Shown here: positions 45,793 to 57,386 of the stretch, one piece after another | How positions within the stretch are numbered: position 1 is the first letter of the stretch | Layout: each line of letters opens with the position of its first letter | Notes under the pieces: model-generated | Database searches by the model: none | Told to the model about the DNA's origin: nothing | What the model saw: only the letters and a program-made list of their open reading frames with translations | Assembly (NCBI GenBank): GCA_010015805.1 | Contig: ML978122.1 | Location: 1,150,453 to 1,214,452, forward strand | Length of the DNA: 64,000 nucleotides | From: Rhizodiscina lignyota | Taxonomy: Eukaryota; Ascomycota; Dothideomycetes; Aulographales; Rhizodiscinaceae | Reading direction: 5' to 3' | Made by a program: the position numbers and the translations under genes

Positions 45793-47551
45793 ATGGCGAC
45801 TACCGACAACGAAAAGTCCGCAAAGGCAGGGATGACACTGAGGCCAAATTCAGAGAATGGTCCCATCAACAGACGTTTGCAAAAGACCTCATCATTACTT
45901 ACAGACCTGGAGAAGGAAGACAAAAGAAGAGACCAGGATCGTCCCGACTCCCCATCCACTACGGATATCGATCACGATGTCGAAGCGCGCGGCGTTCCTC
46001 TGGGACAGGCCAGCACTCGTGCTTCCACCATCACCAAGAAACGCGGATACATTTTCATGATCTTCATCGTTCTCACGCAACTCGTCCAGCTGTTCCCCTA
46101 CGGTGCGGGCGTGAACGGTGCATTAACGATCGGACGTGCAATCGGAGCCAGCGACGTTCAAGCAGCTTGGATAGCAGCATCATACCCCCTTACACAAGGA
46201 GCGTTTGTTCTCATCAGCGGCCGTTTGGGATCTGTGTACGGACACAAGTTCATGTTAACCTTGGGAGGCACTTGGTGGGTCTTCTGGACGCTAGCCACAG
46301 CGTACGGCAAGAACATTATTGGCATCTCATTCATGAGAGCGCTGGCCGGTATTGGCGGCGGACTCATGCAGCCAAATTCAGTTGCTTTACTTGGTATCAC
46401 ATTCCCACCGGGCAAACAGCGGAACATAGCCTTTGCTCTATTCGGTGCAATGGCTCCCGTAGGAGCTGCGGGTGGAGGTGTAATCGCGGGCATCTTCATG
46501 CAGTGGACGGACTGGCCGTGGTTGTTCTTCTTCCTGTGAGTCGATACCACGAGAAATAACGAGAAGCTTGTATTGACACTCAGTGCAGTGGCCTCCTGGG
46601 ACTTGTTGTATACGGCGCAGCCATCCTCGCTGTACCAGAAGATGTGCCACTGGATCCGAATGGCAAAGTTGATTGGATCGGTGCATACCTTGGTGTTGCT
46701 GGATTGATCTTGTTTAACTTCGTCTGGAAGTAAGTCATTTCAACGAGTGCGCGAGAAGTAACAAATACTGACACGTTTCAAGTCAAGCGCCTGCAGCAGG
46801 CTGGGACCAACCATATATATACGTTTTACTCATTGTCTCCGTCCTCCATTTTGCAGCCTTCCTCCTCTGGGAGGCCAAGTTCGCGAGCAGTCCGATCATG
46901 CCACTCGATATCTGGAAAGCACCTTCGTTTGGGCCTTTAATGTTGACCCTCGTGTTCGCATTTATGAGCGTTGGAATCTACGTGTGGTATGTGGCGGTCT
47001 TCCTGCAAAACATACGGGGTTGGGACGTCGTGCTCGAAGGCTGCGCTTTCATTCCCCTCGCAATCTGTGGATCAGGGGCAGCCTTCATTGCAGCATGGCT
47101 GGTACCTAGGATGTCGGCGCAGGTCATCATTGCCCTCGGTTGCATTGCTTCGGCGACCATAAACATCCTGCTCGCAACGACTCCTCGCCATCAAACGTAT
47201 TGGGCAATGATTTTCCCAGCCATGATTGTCACTGCTTTCACCATTGATCTTATGTTTGCGGCATCGCAGATCATCACCAGTGCCACTGTATCGAAGAAAC
47301 ATCAAGGCCCGGCGGGTTCCTTAATCAGTACCCTTCTCACGTACTGTCTTAGTATTGGTCTCGGATTTGCAGGGACGGTCGAAAAGTATACGAATAGAGG
47401 GGGAACAGACCTCATTCGGGGTTATCGCTCGGCCGCATACTTCGGGATTGCACTTGCTGGAACGGCGTTGATCATTGACGTGCTGTTTGTTCGGATGAAG
47501 AAGAACACCGTCGAAGGCTGGCAGGGCGAAGACGCCGAGAATGAAAGCTGA
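45793..47551 (+). CDS. MFS transporter, DHA2 drug:H+ antiporter type
   Basis: Three exons. Exon 1 (45793 to about 46537) has a long polar N-terminus of some 85 residues, then GYIFMIFIVLTQLVQLFPYG, WIAASYPLTQGAFVLISGRLGS and GALAGIGGG-type motif C blocks. After an intron near 46538-46588 comes GLLGLVVYGAAILAVPEDVP and WIGAYLGVAGLILFNFVWK. After a second intron near 46731-46783 the long last exon has PIMPLDIWKAPSFGPLMLTL and ends with a charged tail. There are 14 predicted helices, as in yeast Atr1-like and fungal toxin exporters. Plasma membrane or vacuolar location cannot be told apart. Substrate unknown. Confidence 0.86.
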
Positions 47552-48059
47552 TTTGGTAATACGAATGGCGTACGAAATGCTGCATTTAAGGTCCATAATC
47601 AAAATTCAAGCATGTACTAATAGATAGATTGTAAATACCGCTGTTCGCTTTTCATGGGAGGATACTTAAGGTCAAGCAGCCTTGAGGGGGGGAAGGACTG
47701 TCTTGTCTTCAACAAATAACACGGACACGATCTTCGATTGAGACAGATAATGTCTATTAGGCTGTGTAGTAATAATAGACACTGGCTGACGTTAAACTGA
47801 GCTCTCAGAAATGCTCTCACCTGGCTCGAAGAGCAAATCTTGTTTTGTGCTGAGCCATTTCTACTTTCATGGAGGCCAACTCTTCTGTCACCCTCGTGGC
47901 AAGCAGCAAGACTCAAGCACCAACTCCGCACTCCTATCTAGGAGCAGGTCCAAATTTCGTTTATCATTAAACGTTTTATTTCGCTCTTCGCATTGACTGT
48001 CATCAGGCTCTACCGACCTTGAACGAGAGAATCTACGGAGCGCAGTGTTAGCCGCACGA
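47552..48059. other. Intergenic, 508 bp, contains dispersed repeat copy A
   Basis: Tail-to-tail region between the MFS gene and the GTPase gene. Most of it is repeat copy A (listed separately). Confidence 0.5.
47780..48045 (+). repeat. Dispersed repeat, copy A
   Basis: Aligns by eye with 53140-53350. Shared words include ACTGGCTG/GCTGGCTG, TGAGCTYTCAGA, TGAAGAGCAAA/CGAAGAGCAAA, CACTTTCAT/TACTTTCAT, and TCACCCTCGTGGCA. Towards the end come GAGAATCTACGGAGC versus GAGGATCTTTACGGAGC. Same orientation in both copies, about 5.4 kb apart. No coding sequence, terminal inverted repeat or target duplication was identified. It could be a short non-autonomous element or a decayed duplicated segment. Confidence 0.6.
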
Positions 48060-49759
48060 TTAGAATTCACGGTCAACCGAAGAGTAGCTCACATCGTTCT
48101 TGCCCACTACGACCACATCGTCTTCACTGACCCTCACACCCCCCGCTGTCTCAACATATGCGAGCGGAGCATCGCCCATGACTTTGCGATATACATCGCC
48201 AACGGTTGAACCCCTACACGCAATGTCAGTGGAAATGGAACGGCGAACAATAACAAACGAGGCACTGGAGCTCACTTCTTTACAAGAACACAATCTCGAA
48301 AGACTGCATTGCTTCCTGTTGAGCCTGAAGAGAAGTTGCTGATGTTGCGAACCGGAAATACGGGAACGAGACCTAGCAGCTCCGCAGCACGAGACAGGAC
48401 CTGGACAACTCCTGTGCTGCCAAAGCGGTAGAGGACCATGTCTTTGAGGTTATCGATGCGGCTAGATAATCGTAAGCTCAGTTACTTAATGGGTTCAAAA
48501 TCTCGGAAGAGCAAAAACTCGGAAACCGCCACTCACGTCTTCAACTTGTCATCCAGCTCTTTCAGGCCCCCACCATCGGGATCACCAGCTTCGATGAGAT
48601 CTTCTCTCGTATCGACAAACTCGCTACCTTCGGTATACTTGATGAAACCTTGCTTGGCAAGTCGTCGTAAGAAGACTTCACTGATGGCCGAGGTCAAGAC
48701 GAGGGTATTTGGATCGTGAGACTTCGCAATCTTGGCAATGTTCTTTGTTGCGTTAGTCTTGCCCAATGGTTCTTCGCAACATCGCTTGACCATACTTTGT
48801 CGGCGTCTGGATGATCAATCTTGTTCAGCGCTATCACAGTGGGGAATTTCTCGTCTGTGAATGCGTTGACCACCTTCTCGATCGTTTCATCCGACCAGTC
48901 TTGCAAGGGTTCCTTCAGACTGAGTCTCTCAAGGCACCTCGCGACTACTGGAGCGGTACTGCCATATCCGGCAAACTGCTTCTGTAATGTCTCGACTGCT
49001 GTAGCTTCTATGCGAGTCTTAACAGTTGCACTGGGGAGATCGCGCGAGAGACTCACTTATGGCGACATGCCGTCTTTTGATAGAACCCCTCTCAAACATT
49101 AGTTACCACCATTCCAAAGCGGCTCCCTGCCTGACCTACCATTTCTCCATCAAATTGCCCTGTATCCATCGCACAATCTCTCCACGCAACCAGACTATAT
49201 CTTGCGACGGATCATACCCTCTAGTCTCCTTGCCTTCCGCATCTGTTGTGCCTGATACATCCACTACGTGTACTAGAGCATCAGCATGCCGAAGGTCGTC
49301 TAAGAATTTGTTGCCGAGTCCTCTTCCTAAGTGTGCCCCAGGTACCAAGCCCGCGACATCGAGCAATTCTATCGGCACGCTTCTTCGGCCGTCGACGCAG
49401 GAGCCGTAGTTGGGCTTACATCGCGATTGGAGGTTGTAGCGCTCACAAGCACATTGTATCTGGAGGTAGCCGACGGCGCGTTGAGGGTCGATGGTTGTGA
49501 AACTGGCCGTAGTCAGCGGCTGCTGCTATTGCTCGTTCGGAGCTGCTCACGGGAAGTTCCCTGCGCGTCTAACTCAGCTACATCCTTCTCACACGGACTA
49601 GATCAAAAGACGCACCTACTTTCGAGGACGCGTCTGTTAAGCTGCTACTGTTCAGCCAGTCCTCTTGCTATTCCACATGTTCCAGTCGAACCTGTTTAAC
49701 GTGGTGGATTTGCCCGACGAGGGCTTGCCCACGAGGCCTATCAGCGGGTCGCGGGGCAT
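48060..49759 (-). CDS. OBG-type GTPase with TGS domain (yeast Ygr210c/Ola1-like)
   Basis: Starts [19 protein letters not shown] at 49759, giving the G1 P-loop GxxxxGKS/T at once. After an intron the next exons give the G3 block [19 protein letters not shown] and [19 protein letters not shown]. The helical insert has [20 protein letters not shown] and G4 is [12 protein letters not shown]. After two more introns the C-terminal part has [10 protein letters not shown] and [21 protein letters not shown], a TGS domain, ending at a TAA at 48060. The set and order of motifs fit the archaeal/eukaryotic OBG subfamily typified by yeast Ygr210c, a ribosome-linked GTPase of unclear role. Cytosolic. Exact intron ends were not all fixed. 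Confidence 0.86.
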
Positions 49760-50392
49760 TGTGCGAAGCTTGCAAGGATGCGCTTTCGCAGGATCATGGT
49801 GGTGAAGCAGATATATTGCTCGCGCGCCGAGTGCGCATCACATCGCGATGGACTCGAAATCCATGCTCTCGCACCGTCACACGCCGAACATAAGCCGGCT
49901 GCCGAGCGCTGGGCTAAACCGGATTAGCGTAGCTGGCGGGAAGGGTTGACAGTGCGAATCTCCCTCTGCCCAGGTCCAGGGTGCAACCAGATCACTCGCA
50001 GTGCTTGGTGAATCGGTGCTCAGCACTTGACACAGGGTCATTACGAATAATAAGGTTACGATCGATAATTCTCCGCTTGTCCACAAAACGGCCGAGAAGC
50101 ACGTCAAATGTCTTGATTCGCGATCGACAGCTCCCGTGGGTCAGCGCCACGCGATAATGAAAAGGGGCTTCAGCGGGCCATGGCCGTAAGCCTCATTCGC
50201 TAGAACAATTTCGAATCCTGACCCGTTCCTTGCTCGACGCTCTTGGATCTGTCAATCTGTCGGAGCCGTCATCATCCTCTCACTTCTGTGCTGTGCGCGT
50301 CACGTCTCCGATCATTTTCCACCTCTTGCAATGTCTCTCGTTCATGTCTCTGCCGGAGGAAGTATGGCACTGTCACGTATCCAGCGGACATA
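49760..50392. promoter_or_regulatory. Divergent intergenic region, 633 bp
   Basis: Between the GTPase start (minus) and the membrane-protein start (plus), so it should hold both promoters. A short ORF at 49877-50107 has no domain. Confidence 0.45.
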
Positions 50393-52687
50393 ATGGTGTT
50401 TACCGCAGCTTCCCGCGCTGCAAATGCTGCCAATGACCCCACGTATCTTCTGAAACTTCGCATTCGCGGAGCTCTGACGGTACTCTTGCTCATACCTCTC
50501 GGATGCCTTGCATCGGTCGTTGCAGCCTCCTCCAACTTCCAGTCGCCAGCGTGGAAGATTGACACACGCGTCTGGCCATGCATACCATTGGTAATACCAC
50601 ATACGCGACGAACGGACTTGCGCTGAACAATGTCTACAGGTTGTAATTTCTCTACTCTGGAATATCATAAACCTTGCGGTCCTTACGAAATGGAAACGAC
50701 CTCTCAATCCTCTCATTAACGTCATCCTTCATGCGCTCCTTACAATTCTCTTCGTCGCCATCGGCGCCTGGGCCACACATTCTGCAGCATCGGCCTCCAG
50801 CGTCGCTGCTAACAATCCCTATGCTCCTGCTCCCGGATCCGATCCCACCCAATCAAACAAACCGCATCAAATCACAGCAGACAATGGAACGACGATTCTC
50901 GTTACGCCGAGTAACATCAAATTATGTCCCGCCTTCACCAGCTGCGAGGCGCAGGAAACTTGGATGCAAACGACACAACATCGCGCAATTGTCGCGCTGG
51001 CTGGATGTGCCATCTTCTTCCTATGCTTGTATGTCAAGCAGCCAGTTTCCTGAGTGGTGCGATGCTAATAGTTCATTGTTCCAGGCCCATTCACATACTC
51101 CTCACAGTTCTATTCATCCGCGACTATCAAATCAGAAGGCGGAGGGCGAAGGATACAAATTCTGATGATCTCCCATTAGATGCTTCAAACGGCGCACAGC
51201 GCAATTTGAAGCACCCCTATACCAATTTGGATGACGGCGATGGGACCACTTCACAAGTTAATCTGCTGCGCCAGGGACGTGGAGGACTCGGCTTCCACAA
51301 ACCGTTCTTGGGTAATGACTCTGGCATTTCTGTAAATACCGATCGACCTCAAACCGCCAAGACAGGCCAAACCGCCAAAAGCACCACAACCACAGCCACA
51401 ACCTCCAAACGTCCGCGATGGGGCCGTCCCAAGTCGAATGGGCCTTCACTCCCACTATTCTCGCTGTCAAGGTCGAGCTCAATTGCATCGACAATAGCAA
51501 GCAGGCGGAGCAAAAACAAAACGATACAGACGAATAAAGACCTTCCCCCAGTACCTCAGATCGATCAGAAGCATCGCGCACCACCGACGCCCAAGTTGAC
51601 CGCGTTCCCACCATCACCGAAGAGCCCGAAGTTTCCTAAAGAAATCTCCGTCCCACCACCTGTAAAAATCGCGAACAACTCTCAAGTCACACTCGCTCCT
51701 TCTATCAAGACGCCCAAATCCTTTGAATTTCCCAGACTTCCACAGAAGAATCCGGCCGGGGCGGAAACTCCCAAAGTCCCGGAAAATGTACCAAAGATCT
51801 CAGTTGACCGCCCTCTATCACCAGTGGGCGACCCGTTAGATCGCGAATCCTTCGACTACCGTGAACCCGAACTCACGGCGCTTCCTGAAGAGAGCGACCG
51901 GCCGGGGTCTCCGCAGACCAACAGGCCAACATCACCATTCAGTAACCTCGCCGACATTGATAGGATACGTTCTCTGAGAGCCTCCATATTCGGAGCTGAT
52001 AGCTTGCTACCTCCTAGGTCTTCAATGGCAAGCTCTGGGCGCATCTCCCCATCAATGTTTCAGCGCTCACATAGTCCGTTCGGAGGAAGCAGCGCCGGCC
52101 GCAGCTCGCCATGGCGAGAGCGTGCAGAGAGGCGAGCGCTAGAAACAGAACTTGCCCGTGAAAAGGCCGAGCGTGAGAAAGAGCTGCTCGAAGCGCAAGC
52201 CAAGGCTCACCGTGCGGCGGAGAAGATGGAATCTGCCTACTTGCGGGACGAAATGGCGCGATTGGAGGAGAAAGAAACTATGAGGAGGAAGAGGCTCGAA
52301 GATCGGGTGCAGAAGTTGAAGGATACCTTGGAAGAGCTGAAAAGGATACAGGACGAGGAGGAGGAGCGGCAGAAGGAGAGGGAAGAGAGGGAGAGGAAAG
52401 AAGAGGAGGAATTTCAAGAGGAGTTGAGATCCATTATCGGGAGCGGAGGGAACGGACAGGGCCCAGGTGTGAAGGCAGGGGTTGGGCATGCAAGAGTCGA
52501 AAGCTACAGTAGTGCTGGACAGGGACGAGTTGTAGAGCAGCATGTCAAGTCGAAAGAGCGGCCGCACAAAGAAGGAAGGGGCGACGGGGAGTTTGCGGCT
52601 GCGAACGAGGTGAAGAAAGGTGAAGTCGGTGAAGTGGGAAAGGAGACAGATAGACGGCGGTATAGTTGGGAAGATGGGCATGGATGA
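50393..52687 (+). CDS. Four-helix membrane protein with long disordered and coiled-coil tail
   Basis: Three exons join in frame: 50393-50590, 50640-51028 and 51085-52687 (introns 49 and 56 nt; the second has TGCTAATA before the acceptor). Helices are GALTVLLLIPLGCLASVVAAS, VVISLLWNIINLAVL, LINVILHALLTILFVAIGAWA, and AIVALAGCAIFFLCL running into PIHILLTVLFI, an arrangement similar to small fungal MARVEL-like membrane proteins. A loop of about 60 residues with SCEA and CPAF lies between helices 3 and 4. The cytoplasmic tail of about 520 residues is Pro/Ser/Lys-rich with SPKxP-type sites, then a strong Glu/Arg/Lys coiled coil (about 52130-52430). No known family; a membrane-to-cytoskeleton or eisosome-type scaffold is only a guess. 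Confidence 0.72.
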
Positions 52688-53139
52688 AGAAAGGCATTCG
52701 AAGTCATCAACTATGCGCCGAATCGGAACAGAGCACGAGGATATTCGCAGCGTCTTACCATCACATCAGGAGCGACTGAAGCATCGAAGTGTGACTTCGA
52801 TGAATACTTACCGAGGGCACTCGAAAGGCACTCTGTGCTAACGGAGAGTCCCTTCTGGTATATATACAGCGCCTCTCGCAAATGGCCTCCGGGCCATCCA
52901 CAGCTCTTCCACAGCGTCATCAGCCGCGATGCGTCGGTTGTCTTGCGAGCGTAAAGCGTACCGACAACTTTTCTGGAGCCTCATCCAGTCTCGTCGCAAA
53001 GCTTCGATCCACTTGCACTTGCAGGCAAGTGGGTGACAAAGAGGTTGAGCCGTGGCTACGATATGTCGAGACGCGAGGATGTATACCCCCATCAGTTAAT
53101 ACAAGATATACACACTAAAGCCACGTGTTTTGGCTAAGT

Positions 53140-53350
53140 GCTGGCTGGTGTATATTCAATTGAGCTTTCAGAGACGCTCTCGTTTGTGTTGAAGAGCAAA
53201 ACTCATTACTGCACACTTTCATTTGATCGGGCTCAACTGTTTCGTCACCCTCGTGGCAGGGTATCACCTCCCTTACTCCAATGTCGCCGAAATCGCATTC
53301 CCCTTACTCAACGAGGCTGCAAGGGAGAGGATCTTTACGGAGCAATCTTT
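53140..53350 (+). repeat. Dispersed repeat, copy B
   Basis: Second copy of the family described at 47780-48045, same orientation. The best-conserved block is the CGTCACCCTCGTGGCA region near 53241-53260. Divergence is high enough that the two copies are not recent. Confidence 0.6.
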
Positions 53351-55631
53351 ATTTTATTCCGGATAATTATTTGATGGGCTGTACGACCGTGGATAGACAG
53401 TTTTCTGTCATTGCCGAATTGTACTCGGAGTGTAATAGGAATTTATTAGCCTGCCGCTATTTAATCAGTCGCCACGTAATTCTTCGGCCAGTCTCACATG
53501 CGCTGTGAAAGTAGAAGCTCGCTCTAGCAGCATATTTTCACCTTGATTAGCAAGAGTTGAGAGATGTATCTCTCCTTTAACAATCTGATATTCAACGCTC
53601 AGCGGCCGAAGCCGAGTTGTGAATTACGATTCATGGAGACTTCTAAAGAAGGCTCATGCTAGGGTGTTTGAAGCATCATCTACTTCATCCTGAAGTCCGT
53701 TCTATTGACTTGCTAGATTTGATCATGATATTGTTTAATGTTTGCTTTTCTCTTCATATCGGTTGAAGGATGCAAAATATACGTCGAGGCTCAGCATTTG
53801 GTCCAGTGCAAAAAAAGTCTGAATACACAACTCCGGATATATGATTCAATCTGTCCTGAATACACCCTAGTAAGTTTTCAGAGGTTGTTGGAATTGTTGT
53901 TCTCCATGTCTCCGTTTCTCTGGCGTTGCTTGACGGACCGAAAGAGAGATCATGTATGTACATCCATCTTGCGGCGAACAACAGTCACTTCAACTGCAGT
54001 GCTGAAGGAGGCAGTTGATTATTGTCTGAGGGTATTCGACCAGTCCTAGGGATTTAGGAACTTGCTGTTGAATATGCGCTTGCGTCTTTCGGTTGGTGGA
54101 GGTAGCTTGATTTTCCCGAGGCCTAGAGGTACCAGGGGCCAGGCACCCAGGCACCTAGGGTGCGCGCACTCTAAGTAGAGTAACGGCCCGACAGTTTGGC
54201 CGCTGGGCTGAACGTCCCAACTTCATCTCATCTTGAGGATGGGGAAGAGATCTCGAATACAGCACAATCTCGTTCAATTGTAAATATCAATCGAAATCGA
54301 ATGATCCGTACTATAAAAAGGTGGACTTACGATTATAAATGCGGATCATTGGTGGTAGTTTTCGCATACTCAACCCAACTTGCAGAGAACGCATCTCATA
54401 TCAGACAAGGCCATTCTGAGAGAAACGAGAACATACAAACGCAGATCCGTCGAAATACGAAGGACACACTGGATATTTACATTGACCTTCCTTGTTGAAC
54501 ACAGGTTTGCCACTAACTATGGTCTGCTTTGGCCTTTTAATGTTCATGCTCGTAGTTCGAAGGAGTTGAACAGGAGAGCGGTCTTCGCGAAGCCTAAAAG
54601 CAGAACAGGACGTCCATTAGGAACGGTGACATTTGCCTACGCTCATTCTGGTCAAATTTATATACCGTCTCTTTCATTGAATGCCGATCTAACTGTTCCT
54701 TTTCACTCTATCATCGACAGATGTCGTTGAATGAAACGAAGAGACCATCTTTTTTTCGTCCACATTCCATGTATCCCAATCCACGATATGCTGCCTTCCA
54801 CCTTGTTATAAACACCTCGAAGTTGATTACATTGGCTATTGTCAGCGGAGCAGAGTCCGCTCAAGTCGAAACGCGTCAGAATCTATAGGTTTGCCCGTGC
54901 TAGAGGTGTACTTTATTGTAGGCTTTGCAGTATCACACACACCTATTGACACGAACATAGCTATTCGTGACAGACTTACCTAGTTGGGACGAGGCCAATT
55001 GTGAGGTTTGCCTATGGCTAAACTGTACCAGTATACCCAGAAAGGAAGCCGTCTTTTTACTAAGGTTAGTATGATCTCTACCTATTTCACCTAGTGGTTC
55101 AAACGTGGCTCTGCTATAATGCGGAAGCTGCTGGTTAGTCCTATGCTGCGTTTCCAAACATCACTACCTTTCTACCAATACTGTAATTAGTCCCTTCGCC
55201 CTCTTCTTCCTAATAACAGTCCTACGTACTTCATACACCTTTGAACAAGGAGAACTCCGAAAGTCGAGCCCACATTCACTAGAACGTAGGCTCCTCTTCT
55301 GCCCAGATGCACTGGGCGCACACCCGCCTTCGGGATTTCTGAATTCACTCCTCCACCGCTCCTACTGCTGCCGTTTGTAACCGAGCACATCGGCGCTGGC
55401 AAGTTCCCAGGTCGGCAGCGGCTACTCCATGAGTCATCCGTGTGTAAAGCTCTCAATGTTCTTAGCTGCCTTGCGCTGTGGCACGTGTTTGTTGTCACAA
55501 AGCTGGCTCGTGCCTAGCTACACTTCACGTTTTAACACCGGCTATTGATCTCATTGGCTGCTTATTGAGGAAAAACTTGCTCATTTTGTGACAACAAAAA
55601 GCTAATTTCCCGCTAGCGCCAAGGCCAGTGC

Positions 55632-55680
55632 CTATATAAGTTCTCACTTGTTCCTCGAACCTTCCTTTCTTTTTTTCTCA
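55632..55680 (+). promoter_or_regulatory. TATA box and pyrimidine tract of the 55824 gene
   Basis: CTATATAAG near 55632 is followed by a CT-rich stretch (CCTTCCTTTCTTTTTTTCTCA) ending about 140 bp before the ATG. TATA plus CT tract is typical of strongly expressed fungal genes. A GTAAGT near 55698 and an AAATAG near 55774 could also bound a leader intron. Confidence 0.5.
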
Positions 55681-55823
55681 GCTGCAAAACAAACTCCTTG
55701 TAAGTCATACTCTATCCGAATTTGATGTTACACAACACCATAGGCGAATAGATCCCGCTGACGTTCAAATAGCCTCACCAGCACCACCACCACCAACACA
55801 CTTTTTTGTTTTCTAAAAAAACA

Positions 55824-57035
55824 ATGCCGGCTCCGTGGCTGCTGGTGTACGTTGCCGCTGGCTGGCAGGCCATTTTCCACGCACTCACCAGCTATGAGTG
55901 CGACAGCGTGTTCATCCCGGTCGACCCGTTGCCTGTTGACCTCCCAAATGCCACTATCACCGGCAGCTGGGAGGCAACAGCAACGGTCGCACCGGCGTTG
56001 AACACACCGTTGCTTGCGTGCTGGCTCCTCCTCCTGCTCTCCCTCCTCTCCGGCGCGGTGTTGGTCTTCTCCTGCCTCGCCGCCGTCCGCCGCCGCCTCC
56101 GCCACCGCCGCACCTCCTTCTCTCTCTCCGCCATTTTGACGGTGCTCGACGTGGCACCGGTGGCACCGGCTCCTCCCGCTCTCCCCGCTCCTCTCTCCCT
56201 CTCCGCCGTCATGACGGTGCTCGACGAAGCACCGGTGACCCCGGCACCTCCCGCTCCGCTCTCTCTCACAGCCGTCATGACGGTGCTCGACGAAGCACCG
56301 GTGGCCCCGGCTCCCCCCGCCCCTCTCTCTTTCTCCCCAATTGTGGGAGTCTCCACGGAACCGGTCGACCCACCACCACCTCCTCCCGCCGCCGCCTTCA
56401 CCTTCTCCCCAATTGTGGGAGTCTCCACAGAGCCGACGGAGCCTTCACCTCCCGCTCCTCGTGCTTCGTGGGGATTCTCCCCAATTGTGGCCGTCGCAAC
56501 GGCCCCGGTCGAACCTCCTGCCGCCGCTCCTCCCGCCGCCTCTCCTCCCGCCGCCGCTCCTCCCGTTCCGTGGGGACTTTCCGCAATTGCGGAAGCAACA
56601 AACGAACCGGTCTCCCCCTCTCCCTCGGTCCCGGTCACACCTTCTCCCCTCCCTGTTGTCGGCCTGCCGGCCCCCTCCGCAGCCAACACGGCTGCCTCGC
56701 TGGACCCTGAGGACGCTGAGCAATCAGCACCTCGTGAGGGCAAGCGTCGCAGCCGCCGGTCGGGGGCCACCCCCGGCAGACTCACCCGCTGCGCGCGCTG
56801 CACCTGGGCATGCCCCATGTGCTGGAGACGGAAGGGCCGTATTCACGGCGAACCGCACATCCTGGTCGGGTACTCGGCCAGGCCTGACAACGTCGTAGGT
56901 TTCCCAACCTACGAGCCGTGCGCGTTCGCCGGATGCGGTCATCCGTGTCCAGCTTGTGGCATGGGCTGCCCAGATGTGGTGCCGCACCAAGGTGAGGGCG
57001 ACTACATGGGGGGTTTCCTGGCCCCGCAAGAGTAA
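55824..57035 (+). CDS. Single-pass membrane protein with seven internal repeats and CxxC-rich tail, no known family
   Basis: Intronless, GC-rich, 403 residues; the ATG at 55824 is the first Met. Residues 1-25 look like a signal peptide. A short outer part with one sequon (N42) precedes a strong membrane helix at about 62-87. A basic RRRLRHRR (89-96) follows, so the rest should be cytoplasmic. From about 98 to 262 a 13-16 residue motif recurs seven times, separated by Pro/Ala spacers: SLSAILTVLDVAPV, LSLSAVMTVLDEAPV, LSLTAVMTVLDEAPV, LSFSPIVGVSTEPV, FTFSPIVGVSTEP, GFSPIVAVATAPV, GLSAIAEATNEPV. After a basic patch (KRRSRR, 307-312) comes a Cys-rich end: C323/326/330/333 in a CX2CX3CX2C array, then C366/371/375/378/382. 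The Cys pattern looks metal-binding. Repeat DNA is similar between units, so they arose by local duplication. Function unknown. Confidence 0.72.
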   Translation: MPAPWLLVYVAAGWQAIFHALTSYECDSVFIPVDPLPVDLPNATITGSWEATATVAPALNTPLLACWLLLLLSLLSGAVLVFSCLAAVRRRLRHRRTSFSLSAILTVLDVAPVAPAPPALPAPLSLSAVMTVLDEAPVTPAPPAPLSLTAVMTVLDEAPVAPAPPAPLSFSPIVGVSTEPVDPPPPPPAAAFTFSPIVGVSTEPTEPSPPAPRASWGFSPIVAVATAPVEPPAAAPPAASPPAAAPPVPWGLSAIAEATNEPVSPSPSVPVTPSPLPVVGLPAPSAANTAASLDPEDAEQSAPREGKRRSRRSGATPGRLTRCARCTWACPMCWRRKGRIHGEPHILVGYSARPDNVVGFPTYEPCAFAGCGHPCPACGMGCPDVVPHQGEGDYMGGFLAPQE

Positions 57036-57169
57036 GAGCATTCACCTGCCTATGCCGCAAGGCAAGACAGTGTGTGATCTCTCTCCACTGCGGTTCCATC
57101 CTGGAGGAAGGGAGTAGATTCCATTTAATGCGCATGCATTTCCTTCGTGTTTGACCCTGATTTCGGTTG

Positions 57170-57386
57170 ATGAGACGCGTGTGCTCTGCACCGTGGCAGT
57201 CCCGATATCATTCATCCACCAGGGGATGGCAAGATCGATCGGCTCCGTTTGTGCATCATGGCTTTTGTGCTGATTCTGGTTGCAGTGTCTCGATCTCACG
57301 CACGTCGTGCGTCCACGTGCATGGCATTGATGGTGTGCTGATGAATCGCGTGTGCTCTGCACCGTGGTAATCCCGCCATCATTGCT
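57170..57386 (+). repeat. Direct repeat pair, about 44 bp each, 171 bp apart
   Basis: GATGAGACGCGTGTGCTCTG... near 57170 and GATGAATCGCGTGTGCTCTG... near 57341 continue alike through GCACCGTGG, then CCCG and ATCATT. Few differences, so the duplication is younger than the other repeats in the window. Confidence 0.65.

Larger units (their letters stand above)
52688..55823. other. Gene-poor stretch, 3.1 kb, contains dispersed repeat copy B
   Basis: Repeat copy B is at 53140-53350. Short ORFs elsewhere (for example 52838-53092 minus, 53738-54049 plus, 54380-54730 plus) show no family. A GC-rich word cluster with GGCACC/AGGCACC repeats lies near 54120-54170. The last 200 bp are the promoter of the next gene. 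No intact mobile element seen. Confidence 0.5.

Noticed and set aside
55892-56818. 308-codon open frame on the minus strand, Gly/Ala/Thr-rich
   Set aside because: Exact antisense of the repeat-bearing gene at 55824; GC-rich codons of the sense gene keep the other strand open. Sense strand has signal peptide, helix and Cys pattern.
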